DNA from: a virus
Strand: one strand, 5' to 3'
IMG/VR virus record: IMGVR_UViG_3300010334_000189
Location: 1 to 30,543 of that record
Length of the DNA: 30,543 bases
Positions within the stretch are counted from its first letter, which is position 1, and every line of letters begins with the position of its first letter. The position numbers and the translations under genes are program-made. The notes beneath the pieces were generated by a model. It was given only the letters and a program-made list of their open reading frames with translations. It had not been told where the DNA came from and searched no databases. This document shows positions 24,306 to 29,387 of the stretch, one piece after another.

Positions 24306-24571
24306 TATACGCATGGAGAGTGGCGTGCTGATGTGTACAGCCTAAACAAACATAAATTAAGGTTGCTCTGTCTCCATTTCCTATAACAAAATCTTAAAGA
24401 TGAATTGAAAAGACATTCATAATGAGACTAGGTTTGTAATAATAATGGAGAAAGTTTGTATACAAAAGCAAACGACATGCGTATATATTATTTTTCAACT
24501 GATTTTGAGGTTTCCCTGAACGCACAGAAATGTGTTAGTAGGGGACTTCTATTTTCTTTTTTTAAATTATT
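24306..24571 (+). ncRNA. Structured non-coding region D with long-range closing stem
   Basis: TATACGCATG 24306-24315 is perfectly complementary to CATGCGTATA 24476-24485 (10 bp over about 160 bases). Inside, ATGGAGA 24313-24319 pairs with TCTCCAT 24371-24377, and ATGAAT/ATTCAT and GTTTG/CAAAC hairpins follow. After it, GAGGT..CCCT 24507-24517 pairs with AGGG..ACTTC 24540-24549 around CACA-GAAA-TGTG, a GNRA tetraloop, followed by a U-rich tract. This last hairpin looks like the terminator. Confidence 0.55.
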
Positions 24572-24598
24572 TTTTATTCATCCTCAAATATATATTTT

Positions 24599-24955
24599 AT
24601 GGCAGCTTACGGGTATAGTTCAGCGTTGAAAGCAGCAGGTGCTACGGTAATAGATTTCAAAGCCTCAGGTGATTATCAAGGCACTTGGGGTGCTGTTGTT
24701 GACTATAATGGTCAACGCAGCGTGGTGATAGGAGCTTATGGCTCTTGTGACCATTGTGATCCATTTCAGGCAAGATTTGGCTACGATGGTGGTAGTCCAG
24801 AAGAAATGAAAGCATTTGGAGAATCATATCTCCACAATCCTTATTCAAAGGAAGATGTGGAGAGGCAAATCGCATTCTTGTCTGAGGACGAGGATGATTG
24901 GTTTGATAGAGAAACATTGGAGCTCTATAAATGGGCATTAACATTTTTCAATTAA
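24599..24955 (+). CDS. Unknown acidic protein (118 aa)
   Basis: MAAYGYSSALKAAGATVIDF, then SGDYQGTWGAVVDYNGQRSV, IGAYGSCDHCDPFQARFGYD and an acidic helical end (RQIAFLSEDEDDWFDRETLE). The pattern GTWGAxVxYxG...GSCxxCDxFQ recalls a small hypothetical family in phages and bacteria, perhaps with a CxxC metal or redox site. It is followed by a strong terminator. No function can be assigned. Confidence 0.68.
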   Translation: MAAYGYSSALKAAGATVIDFKASGDYQGTWGAVVDYNGQRSVVIGAYGSCDHCDPFQARFGYDGGSPEEMKAFGESYLHNPYSKEDVERQIAFLSEDEDDWFDRETLELYKWALTFFN

Positions 24956-24966
24956 TTCTCTCTTAT

Positions 24967-25033
24967 AGAGAAAATGTTTGCGAAAGGTGCTGAATAACAC
25001 CACTTATTGCAAATGTTTTCTCTTTTTTATTTT
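24967..25033 (+). terminator. 15-bp hairpin terminator
   Basis: AGAGAAAATGTTTGC 24967-24981 pairs with GCAAATGTTTTCTCT 25009-25023 (two adjacent G-U pairs), with inner GGTG/CACC, followed by TTTTTTATTTTG. Lies just after the 118-aa gene. Confidence 0.75.
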
Positions 25034-25062
25034 GTATTTTAAACCTTCACATATTAATTAAA

Positions 25063-25254
25063 ATGAAAAAAGCAGCATTGTTTTTGTTAGCAATCATCAC
25101 ACCGTTCTTGTTGGTGTGGATAGCGTTTGTATGCACAGGATGTGCATTTGTTCCCAAAGAAGTGTTCAACGCAGGACAGTTTTGGGGAATGTCCATTATT
25201 TATTGGGTGATAGTTTGCCCTATATTGTTAATTGTGATAAATGATACAATATGA
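25063..25254 (+). CDS. Small membrane protein (63 aa)
   Basis: Two hydrophobic segments: residues 4-27 (AALFLLAIITPFLLVWIAFV) and 42-60 (MSIIYWVIVCPILLIVI). A CTGC at residues 25-28 resembles a weak lipobox but the -3 position is not typical. It is probably an inner-membrane protein with two passes. The stop overlaps the next ATG (ATGA), and the next gene is also a membrane protein, suggesting a pair. Possible lysis or superinfection role is speculation. Confidence 0.65.
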   Translation: MKKAALFLLAIITPFLLVWIAFVCTGCAFVPKEVFNAGQFWGMSIIYWVIVCPILLIVINDTI

Positions 25255-25457
25255 AAAATTATTATTTAATATCTGCTATAGTGATGTTGATGGCATCTAT
25301 AGCGTGGATATTTTTAGGCATTTATTTGCTCACACCATCAAAAGTAAACCTCGCTATCATTAGCTTAGTGTTCACAGGAGGACTGATGACCTCTTATTCT
25401 TTGTATACAAGTTATCAAGACTGTAAAAAGTCTTATGATGACTTATTTAAAAAGTAA
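25251..25457 (+). CDS. Small membrane protein (68 aa)
   Basis: Two membrane segments, about residues 5-25 (LISAIVMLMASIAWIFLGIY) and 33-52 (NLAIISLVFTGGLMTSYSLY), and a charged C-terminus (CKKSYDDLFKK). Overlaps the preceding 63-aa membrane gene by four bases. The pair may form a small complex. No recognised family; holin-like topology is possible but a clear holin candidate lies elsewhere (27493-27666). Confidence 0.62.
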   Translation: MKNYYLISAIVMLMASIAWIFLGIYLLTPSKVNLAIISLVFTGGLMTSYSLYTSYQDCKKSYDDLFKK

Positions 25458-25473
25458 CCATCAAACCAATAAT

Positions 25474-25611
25474 ATGAAGACAATTACATTGTCAGCCAAG
25501 GAGTTCTACAACTTCAAAAAGTTAGCCAATTTCTATTTTGATTTCTGGATTTTGTCTGGAAATATAATAGTGACAGCTTCTATAGAAGAACTAGAGCTCT
25601 TAGGCTATTAA
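25474..25611 (+). CDS. Small unknown protein (45 aa)
   Basis: Runs from ATG 25474 to TAA 25611, 16 bases after the membrane gene and before a hairpin. The product begins MKTITLSAKEFYNFKKLANF and ends SIEELELLGY, with aromatic residues in the centre. The leader carries AACCAATA two bases before ATG, the motif seen before several genes here. No family recognised. Confidence 0.5.
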   Translation: MKTITLSAKEFYNFKKLANFYFDFWILSGNIIVTASIEELELLGY

Positions 25612-25619
25612 CCTCTCAC

Positions 25620-25664
25620 AATATATGTATCTAGACTTTATATCTATATACATATATTTTCCTT
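25620..25664 (+). terminator. 11-bp AT-rich hairpin, probable terminator
   Basis: AATATATGTAT 25620-25630 pairs perfectly with ATACATATATT 25648-25658, followed by TTCCTTTG. It falls just after the 45-aa gene and 40 bases before the next start. Confidence 0.5.
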
Positions 25665-25704
25665 TGGTTAGTTCATTTTATATTTAAAAACGTATAATAT
25701 TTTT

Positions 25705-25908
25705 ATGAAAGAAGTAAAGATGACAATGGAATTTGTAATCGATGTAGACGATAACATTGTAGACATCGAAGAGTTATGTGATAGAGTGGTAGTTTGTTTT
25801 CGTAATGAAGACAAATTAGGAATAGAAACCTTTCTGCCTCAAGACGATGGTTTGATGGTAATAGGATATATATCCACTACAATTGACAACATAACTGAAT
25901 TAGAATGA
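25705..25908 (+). CDS. Small unknown protein (67 aa)
   Basis: Acidic protein: MKEVKMTMEFVIDVDDNIVD, then CDRVVVCFRNEDKLGIETFL and GYISTTIDNITELE. The alternation of short beta strands resembles a small alpha/beta domain. Overlaps the next gene by ATGA, so it is co-translated. It starts an operon of six overlapping or closely spaced genes that runs to 27440. No family recognised. Confidence 0.6.
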   Translation: MKEVKMTMEFVIDVDDNIVDIEELCDRVVVCFRNEDKLGIETFLPQDDGLMVIGYISTTIDNITELE

Positions 25909-26285
25909 CAAACAAATTAGTTTACACCATTGTGCCTGAGAGTACATATAATGGTGGGTATTTAGCAGGCTATTATAATGATGACGAAGTGGTTAGACCT
26001 TCGTATTGTTATTTACATGGTAAGTTGGAAACCTTAATTGGATATGATATATTTAGCATGCTTCGTTCTGAATTAGAAGCTGATCAAATAGTTGACAATA
26101 GAGTGTCTGATAAATTTGAAGAAGGCATACACTCCTGTATATGTATGGGTAAACCATGCACATTCTTTAGATGGAAAACTAATGAACATCATAAGAGTTT
26201 TGCAGGACTTGTTGTATTAAATTCAGACACACGTGCGTTGGAATATGCACAAGAATGCTACGATAACAAAACAAGTAATATTTAA
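25905..26285 (+). CDS. Unknown protein (126 aa)
   Basis: Starts MTNKLVYTIVPESTYNGGYL. Contains VRPSYCYLHGKLETLIGYDI, HSCICMGKPCTFFRWKTNE and LVVLNSDTRALEYAQECYD. Three close Cys (CICMGKPC) may form a site. No membrane segment. It overlaps the upstream 67-aa gene by four bases and is ten bases from the next chosen start. Function unknown. Confidence 0.6.
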   Translation: MTNKLVYTIVPESTYNGGYLAGYYNDDEVVRPSYCYLHGKLETLIGYDIFSMLRSELEADQIVDNRVSDKFEEGIHSCICMGKPCTFFRWKTNEHHKSFAGLVVLNSDTRALEYAQECYDNKTSNI

Positions 26286-26295
26286 ACCAAATACA

Positions 26296-26793
26296 ATGGA
26301 AGCAGTGTTAATATTTCAAAGCTATGAACTTCCTTCTTGGCAGGAAATAGAGCCAGGGATGATGTTTACAAGTCTTGATAAATATTCTGATTACGTTAGA
26401 ATCAGGACAATTTCTCAAGAACAGAGTCTTCGTCTTGATAAGGAATTGTTCATTCGAGAGAATGGACATCCAGTAAAGCCATATATATGTGCAATGGATG
26501 GCACAATCCTTGCTCGACCAGAAGAAATAGGTTGGTGGGATTGTGGAGAAGATTGCGACTCCTATACAGAAATAGGAGAAAAGGAATTCAATCTGATTCT
26601 TGAGAACGAAGGACTCATTGATGTAGAAACAACATACGATGACGAAGAAGGTTATCAGTTGTTGTACATGGATGGCAAAGTGATAATTTCTGTTCTTCAG
26701 GAGTACGAAGAATCTGAAGAAGAATACAGTGATGAAATATCTAATCATTTTAAAACTAACGACGATGATAATGACGAGTCAGAAGAGTGGTAA
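26296..26793 (+). CDS. Unknown acidic protein (165 aa)
   Basis: I chose ATG 26296 (MEAVLIFQSYELPSWQEIEP), which avoids a large overlap and is preceded at three bases by AACCAAAT; ATG 26233 would add 21 residues. The product has several Trp/Cys positions (EEIGWWDCGEDCDSY) and an acidic C-terminus (EEYSDEISNH, DDDNDESEEW). No known domain. Overlaps the next gene by about 23 bases. Confidence 0.6.
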   Translation: MEAVLIFQSYELPSWQEIEPGMMFTSLDKYSDYVRIRTISQEQSLRLDKELFIRENGHPVKPYICAMDGTILARPEEIGWWDCGEDCDSYTEIGEKEFNLILENEGLIDVETTYDDEEGYQLLYMDGKVIISVLQEYEESEEEYSDEISNHFKTNDDDNDESEEW

Positions 26794-26932
26794 TACACTT
26801 ACACGTCCTCCAGTGATCAATTATGAACCTCTTACATTCCAAGAATGGTGCGAGGAGTTTAATGTATCTCTATTGTTTAACAAAATACCAACACACATAG
26901 AACATGAGTACAGTATATTGGAAAATGCGTAA
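26771..26932 (+). CDS. Small unknown protein (53 aa)
   Basis: Begins at ATG 26771 (MTSQKSGNTLTRPPVINYE) inside the end of the 165-aa gene and ends 26932, overlapping the start of the following gene. It includes PLTFQEWCEEFNVSLLFNKI. The chain of overlapping starts supports it being expressed. ATG 26765 or 26729 are alternative starts. Function unknown. Confidence 0.5.
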   Translation: MTSQKSGNTLTRPPVINYEPLTFQEWCEEFNVSLLFNKIPTHIEHEYSILENA

Positions 26933-27158
26933 TGGATCTTTGATTGATGTTGACGAAATGGATATCAATCATCTGCGTAATACGCTAAAAATGATAATAA
27001 GGGCTTCACAAGCCCAAGTTCGCAATTCGCAAATTGCAAACAAACCTGCTCCTAAACTTGAGCTTAAAGGTGAAATGTCTCAATTGTTTAATGATGATTT
27101 TCCTGGAGATGATGATGAGTATAATCCTTACGAAGACTATAAAGCGTTTCTTTTATAA
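26904..27158 (+). CDS. Small unknown protein, conserved-looking (84 aa)
   Basis: Starts MSTVYWKMRNGSLIDVDEMD and DINHLRNTLKMIIRASQAQV, a Trp-x-x-Arg/Lys-x-Gly-x-x-I-x-V followed by HLRNTLKM helix that I recall from several phage hypothetical proteins. The C-terminus is acidic (DDFPGDDDEYNPYEDY). Overlaps the 53-aa gene by 29 bases. Function unknown. Confidence 0.65.
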   Translation: MSTVYWKMRNGSLIDVDEMDINHLRNTLKMIIRASQAQVRNSQIANKPAPKLELKGEMSQLFNDDFPGDDDEYNPYEDYKAFLL

Positions 27159-27173
27159 CCAAAAAATAGATAT

Positions 27174-27440
27174 ATGATACTTACGTACGGATTCCATCCT
27201 GTCACTAAGGATGAGACAAAAGAGAAAATTGTTAAATATCTAGAGGCTATTGATATCTCTTCTAAAATCATTGAAGGAGGAATCAATGGCTCTTTAGAAC
27301 TAGAAGTGGAAGATGGCATTCATCCTGATAACATCCTAGAACTAGGGTCAATACTTGGGATGCATGAGACCATTTTCTCTTGGGAAGATGCTGAAAATGA
27401 AGACTTCCCATTCGAAGGAGATGACGATGCTGATGTATAA
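27174..27440 (+). CDS. Unknown acidic protein (88 aa)
   Basis: MILTYGFHPVTKDETKEKIV, then IDISSKIIEGGINGSLELEV and a very acidic end (WEDAENEDFPFEGDDDADV). Preceded by AACCAAAA nine bases before ATG. Last gene of this plus-strand operon; it ends ten bases before the shared hairpin terminator at 27450. Function unknown. Confidence 0.62.
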   Translation: MILTYGFHPVTKDETKEKIVKYLEAIDISSKIIEGGINGSLELEVEDGIHPDNILELGSILGMHETIFSWEDAENEDFPFEGDDDADV

Positions 27441-27449
27441 ATAAAAAAA

Positions 27450-27477
27450 GGGAGAATAAATTAATATTCTCCCTTTT
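27450..27477. terminator. Bidirectional terminator
   Basis: GGGAGAATA 27450-27458 and TATTCTCCC 27465-27473 form a perfect 9-bp stem with loop AATTAA. A run of A precedes and TTTT follows, so it works in both directions: for the plus-strand operon ending at 27440 and for the minus-strand holin gene ending at 27493. Confidence 0.88.
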
Positions 27478-27492
27478 CATTAAGAGATTGAA

Positions 27493-27666
27493 TTAGGCTG
27501 TTTTCACCACTTTTGAAGCAACACTCCAAATAGCACCAATTAATGTGCTAATTGCACCAATTGCTTCTACAGAAGTTGCTTCATCAATTACACCTTTGGT
27601 GATGAGAAATCCACCAACGAATGTCAATACGTGTCTAACAAGTCCTAAAATTTGATCTTTGTTCAT
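27493..27666 (-). CDS. Holin, Pam3_gp28-like (57 aa)
   Basis: Minus-strand gene from ATG 27666 to TAA 27493. The product, MNKDQILGLVRHVLTFVGGF continuing LITKGVIDEA and IGAISTLIGAIWSVASKVVK, has two hydrophobic segments (about 13-26 and 36-50). The RHxLTxxGG...GxIWS pattern matches the short Pam3_gp28-type phage holins. Holins open the inner membrane at the end of infection. It stands alone on the strand opposite to its neighbours, with a consensus promoter upstream and a bidirectional terminator downstream, so it is an independent unit. No endolysin is seen in this window. Confidence 0.82.
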   Translation of the reverse strand: MNKDQILGLVRHVLTFVGGFLITKGVIDEATSVEAIGAISTLIGAIWSVASKVVKTA

Positions 27667-27683
27667 AGTGAAAATATTTTAAA

Positions 27684-27714
27684 CAAATATACAAAAATAT
27701 TTTATGTACACAAA
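27684..27714 (-). promoter_or_regulatory. Consensus Bacteroidota promoter for the holin
   Basis: TTTG at 27714-27711 and TATATTTG at 27691-27684 on the minus strand, separated by exactly 19 bases: a perfect match. Start of transcription would be about 10 bases before the holin ATG. The element overlaps the start of the divergent 96-aa gene. Confidence 0.8.
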
Positions 27715-27994
27715 TGGTGTAGAAGAAATAAAAATAGAATATGAGTTATTTCCTGAAAAATATGCAACAATTTACGTAGATGTAAATTGGATGCACCAAA
27801 GAGAAAAGATGTACACATCTAATGGAGACATTGGATGGGATGGAACATCATCTTGGGAAATTAGTCATATATCGTGGGGAGATATTCCTCACATGTTCAG
27901 AGATGAAAAAAAAGTGGAAGAAGCTCTGAAGAAGAAAATATCACACATTTCTTCTGATGGAATAGTCTTTAATCCCTTGTTAAAGAAACACTAA
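27704..27994 (+). CDS. Unknown protein (96 aa)
   Basis: MYTNGVEEIKIEYELFPEKY, with DVNWMHQREKMYTSNGDIGW, SSWEISHISWGDIPHMF and a basic C-terminal helix (KKVEEALKKKISHI). Rich in Trp and His. No recognised family and no membrane segment. Its start codon lies in the holin promoter, so its transcription and that of the holin could interfere. Function unknown. Confidence 0.6.
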   Translation: MYTNGVEEIKIEYELFPEKYATIYVDVNWMHQREKMYTSNGDIGWDGTSSWEISHISWGDIPHMFRDEKKVEEALKKKISHISSDGIVFNPLLKKH

Positions 27995-28007
27995 TTTTGT
28001 ATATTTG
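27977..28007 (+). promoter_or_regulatory. Bacteroidota-type promoter for the 124-aa membrane gene
   Basis: TTG at 27977-27979 and TATATTTG at 28000-28007, spaced by 20 bases. The ATG lies at 28022, giving a very short leader that includes AACCAAAT. Confidence 0.65.
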
Positions 28008-28021
28008 CATAAACCAAATAT

Positions 28022-28396
28022 ATGAATAAGTTTATATTAGTGAGAATAGCCATCATAACAGCATTGATAACACAAGTGAGTCATGCTGCATTCGTGTTTA
28101 AGAGCATTTCTAAAACAAACGGATGGGTGGATGAGATTATTGCATATGTATTCGCTGTTTCTCTAGAACTGTCAATATACATATTCACAATAGAACAAAA
28201 GAGAAGCGTAGCAACATTCTTTGCAATAATCTCATTTCTCATTAATCTATTATACTATTGGAATTTCAATCAATTTGATTTTGCGTTTTATGCCAGCTTG
28301 TTGATTTCGTTCACAATTCCTACAACCATTTGGAATTACAGCGATCTTATAAACAATGAGCCAAGAAAACGTCCATACATTAGAAAAACAGAATAA
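28022..28396 (+). CDS. Membrane protein with about four transmembrane segments (124 aa)
   Basis: Hydrophobic segments at about 4-26 (FILVRIAIITALITQVSHAA), 38-58 (IIAYVFAVSLELSIYIFTI), 64-80 (VATFFAIISFLINLLYYW) and 87-105 (FAFYASLLISFTIPTTIW). The C-terminus is basic (EPRKRPYIRKTE) and likely cytoplasmic. I recognise no family. Possible roles include membrane remodelling or superinfection exclusion, but nothing specific shows this. Driven by its own promoter. Confidence 0.68.
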   Translation: MNKFILVRIAIITALITQVSHAAFVFKSISKTNGWVDEIIAYVFAVSLELSIYIFTIEQKRSVATFFAIISFLINLLYYWNFNQFDFAFYASLLISFTIPTTIWNYSDLINNEPRKRPYIRKTE

Positions 28397-28402
28397 AAAT
28401 AT

Positions 28403-28505
28403 TGAGAGAGTGCATGAACACGAGGGCTATGTTAATTCTAGATGAATGCATAGGTAGTAAGTAGACACTTTGGGAGGACTAGCTATCCTCCCCTCTCACT
28501 TTTTT
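28403..28505 (+). ncRNA. Small structured RNA ending in a terminator
   Basis: TGAGAG 28403-28408 pairs with CTCTCA 28493-28498. Inside are CTATG-TTA-ATTC / GAAT-G-CATAG (28427-28453) and a perfect GGGAGGA/TCCTCCC hairpin (28472-28492, loop CTAGCTA). A T-run follows at 28500-28505. The helices are arranged roughly like a three-arm tRNA-like fold but I cannot call it a tRNA. It fills the 120-base gap between two genes. Confidence 0.5.
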
Positions 28506-28518
28506 AAAAAACAATAAA

Positions 28519-28656
28519 ATGAGAAAAACACCAAGTCTTATTAAGCAAATCATGGAGAAATCTAAAAAAGATCCATGGTATGTAAAACTAAAAAGAAGAA
28601 TAAGATTAAAATTATTCATTTTTAAATGTTCTATAAAGCAATGGTGGTGGAAATAA
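28519..28656 (+). CDS. Cationic Trp-rich small protein (45 aa)
   Basis: From ATG 28519 to TAA 28656, encoding MRKTPSLIKQIMEKSKKDPW and a strongly basic end KLKRRIRLKLFIFKCSIKQW plus WWK. The net charge is high and the C-terminus carries three Trp, features of membrane-active or RNA-binding peptides. It lies between the 28403-28505 RNA and the tRNA-like RNA at 28660, four bases away. Short length leaves some doubt that it is a gene. Confidence 0.5.
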   Translation: MRKTPSLIKQIMEKSKKDPWYVKLKRRIRLKLFIFKCSIKQWWWK

Positions 28657-28659
28657 ATT

Positions 28660-28804
28660 GATGGAGTGGCGGAAGGTGTTAGGGGTGTCCTCTAACGTGG
28701 TAGACGCTATTATCTGAGAGGGTGCTTGTGAGTAGTATGCAAAACTACATAGATACAAGTGTTATAGAAGCACCACATTGTGGGTTCAAATCCCACCTCC
28801 ATCA
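28660..28804 (+). tRNA. Oversized tRNA-Leu-like RNA with extra hairpins (about 145 nt)
   Basis: Acceptor GATGGAG 28660-28666 pairs with CTCCATC 28797-28803, with A as discriminator. The T arm GTGGG-TTCAAAT-CCCAC is perfect. The D arm matches tRNA-Leu (TGGCGGAA ... GGTAGACGC), but the D loop contains an added 8-bp hairpin GTTAGGGG-TGT-CCTCTAAC. Where the anticodon and variable arms should be are about 70 bases, including GGTGCTT/AAGCACC and, inside, GTAGT-ATGCAAA-ACTAC, a perfect anticodon-like stem-loop with GCA. I cannot assign the anticodon. It could be an intron-bearing, chimeric or decoy tRNA. Confidence 0.45.
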
Positions 28805-28831
28805 CATAGTTATTTGGGTGCTTATCCAGTA

Positions 28832-28894
28832 ACTTTTGATAATGTGTCCCAGTCTGTTGTGGATCGCAACCACTCAGAACATCTCTTATCAAGT
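28832..28894 (+). ncRNA. Hairpin spacer between the two tRNA-like RNAs
   Basis: ACTTTTGATAA 28832-28842 pairs with TTATCAAGT 28886-28894 (two-base bulge), and an inner GTGG/CCAC hairpin fills the loop. The 3' strand of the stem ends immediately before the next tRNA-like RNA, so it may be a processing signal. Confidence 0.35.
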
Positions 28895-28993
28895 AATGTA
28901 GTGGCGGAATTGGTATACGCAGCTCTATAAACGGGTGGAAGTAATAACATTGAAAACAGCTTCTAAATGCAGGTTCGAGTCCTGCCTACATTG
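28895..28993 (+). tRNA. tRNA-Leu-like RNA with enlarged anticodon/variable region
   Basis: Acceptor AATGTAG pairs with CTACATT (28986-28992). D arm TGGCGGAATTGGTATACGC and T arm GCAGG-TTCGAGT-CCTGC are textbook for tRNA-Leu. The segment between them is 48 bases instead of roughly 32. A weak anticodon stem AGCTC/GGGTG would present UAA (Leu) but with A instead of U before the anticodon, and TGGAAG/CTTCTA could form an enlarged variable arm. The anticodon call is therefore uncertain. Confidence 0.5.
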
Positions 28994-28998
28994 CAGAC

Positions 28999-29079
28999 TT
29001 TCATCTAAGGCTACACTGAGAACTGATGAAACTTGTTGGTAGCTGTAGACTACACGAACAAGGGTGATATAAGAATCCC
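28999..29079 (+). ncRNA. Third structured RNA of the tRNA-like cluster
   Basis: TTTCATC/GATGAAA (28999-29031, 7 bp), then CTTGTT/AACAAG (29032-29062) enclosing GTAG-CTGTAGA-CTAC, an anticodon-like loop with GUA, then GGG/CCC (29062-29079) ending ATCCCAC. No acceptor stem is found, so this is not a standard tRNA. Confidence 0.4.
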
Positions 29080-29093
29080 ACTTACCTATCAAT

Positions 29094-29120
29094 GAGGAGT
29101 ACCAAAGCTCCTCTCTTTTT
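29094..29120 (+). terminator. Rho-independent terminator of the tRNA-like cluster
   Basis: GAGGAG 29094-29099 and CTCCTC 29108-29113 form a stem with loop TACCAAAG, followed by TCTTTTT. It closes the non-coding cluster before the next gene. Confidence 0.78.
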
Positions 29121-29139
29121 AAACTTTTAAAACAGAAAT

Positions 29140-29343
29140 ATGAAAAAAATGAAAATGTTAGTAGTTTTGTTATTAATTAGTGCATCGTTGTTTGCTGTGC
29201 CAATGACAATTAATGTGTGTAAGGTTTGTGGAAACACAGATGGTTATCCACAATATGCTGCTCATAATCCACTTGTACATGGGTATAAAGCCTTTGTAAG
29301 GTGGTGGAACAGCACAGATTTTATGTTTGACTTTAATATGTAA
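29140..29343 (+). CDS. Small secreted protein with signal peptide (67 aa)
   Basis: MKKMKMLVVLLLISASLFAV is a clear signal peptide with likely cleavage near AVP. The mature part contains CKVCG (CxxC), PQYAAHNPLVHGYK and KAFVRWWNSTDF. It would act outside the inner membrane, perhaps in the periplasm. The CxxC could bind a metal or be redox-active. No family recognised. A terminator hairpin follows immediately. Confidence 0.65.
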   Translation: MKKMKMLVVLLLISASLFAVPMTINVCKVCGNTDGYPQYAAHNPLVHGYKAFVRWWNSTDFMFDFNM

Positions 29344-29348
29344 AAAAT

Positions 29349-29375
29349 AAAGGGAGTGTAAAAGCTCCCTTTTTA
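29349..29375 (+). terminator. Rho-independent terminator
   Basis: AAAGGGAG and CTCCCTTT form an 8-bp stem with loop TGTAAAAG, followed by TTTTT, just after the secreted-protein gene. Confidence 0.85.
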
Positions 29376-29387
29376 AATTTTAAAATT

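Noticed and set aside
24657-24944. Minus-strand frame of 95 codons opposite the 118-aa gene
   Set aside because: Shadow of the plus-strand gene, which has a better leader, terminator and protein-like composition.
28710-28892. Minus-strand frame of 60 codons containing GFEPTMW
   Set aside because: The phrase GFEPT is typical of false translation across the antisense of a tRNA T arm and acceptor; it overlaps the tRNA-like RNA at 28660-28804.
28660-28993. Group I intron in tRNA-Leu
   Set aside because: The extra sequence (about 15-60 bases) is far too short for a group I intron and lacks P7/P3 core sequences.
29021-29062. Hammerhead-like CTGATGA sequence
   Set aside because: CTGATGA is followed by a stem, but the required GAAA and third stem with a cleavage triplet are missing.
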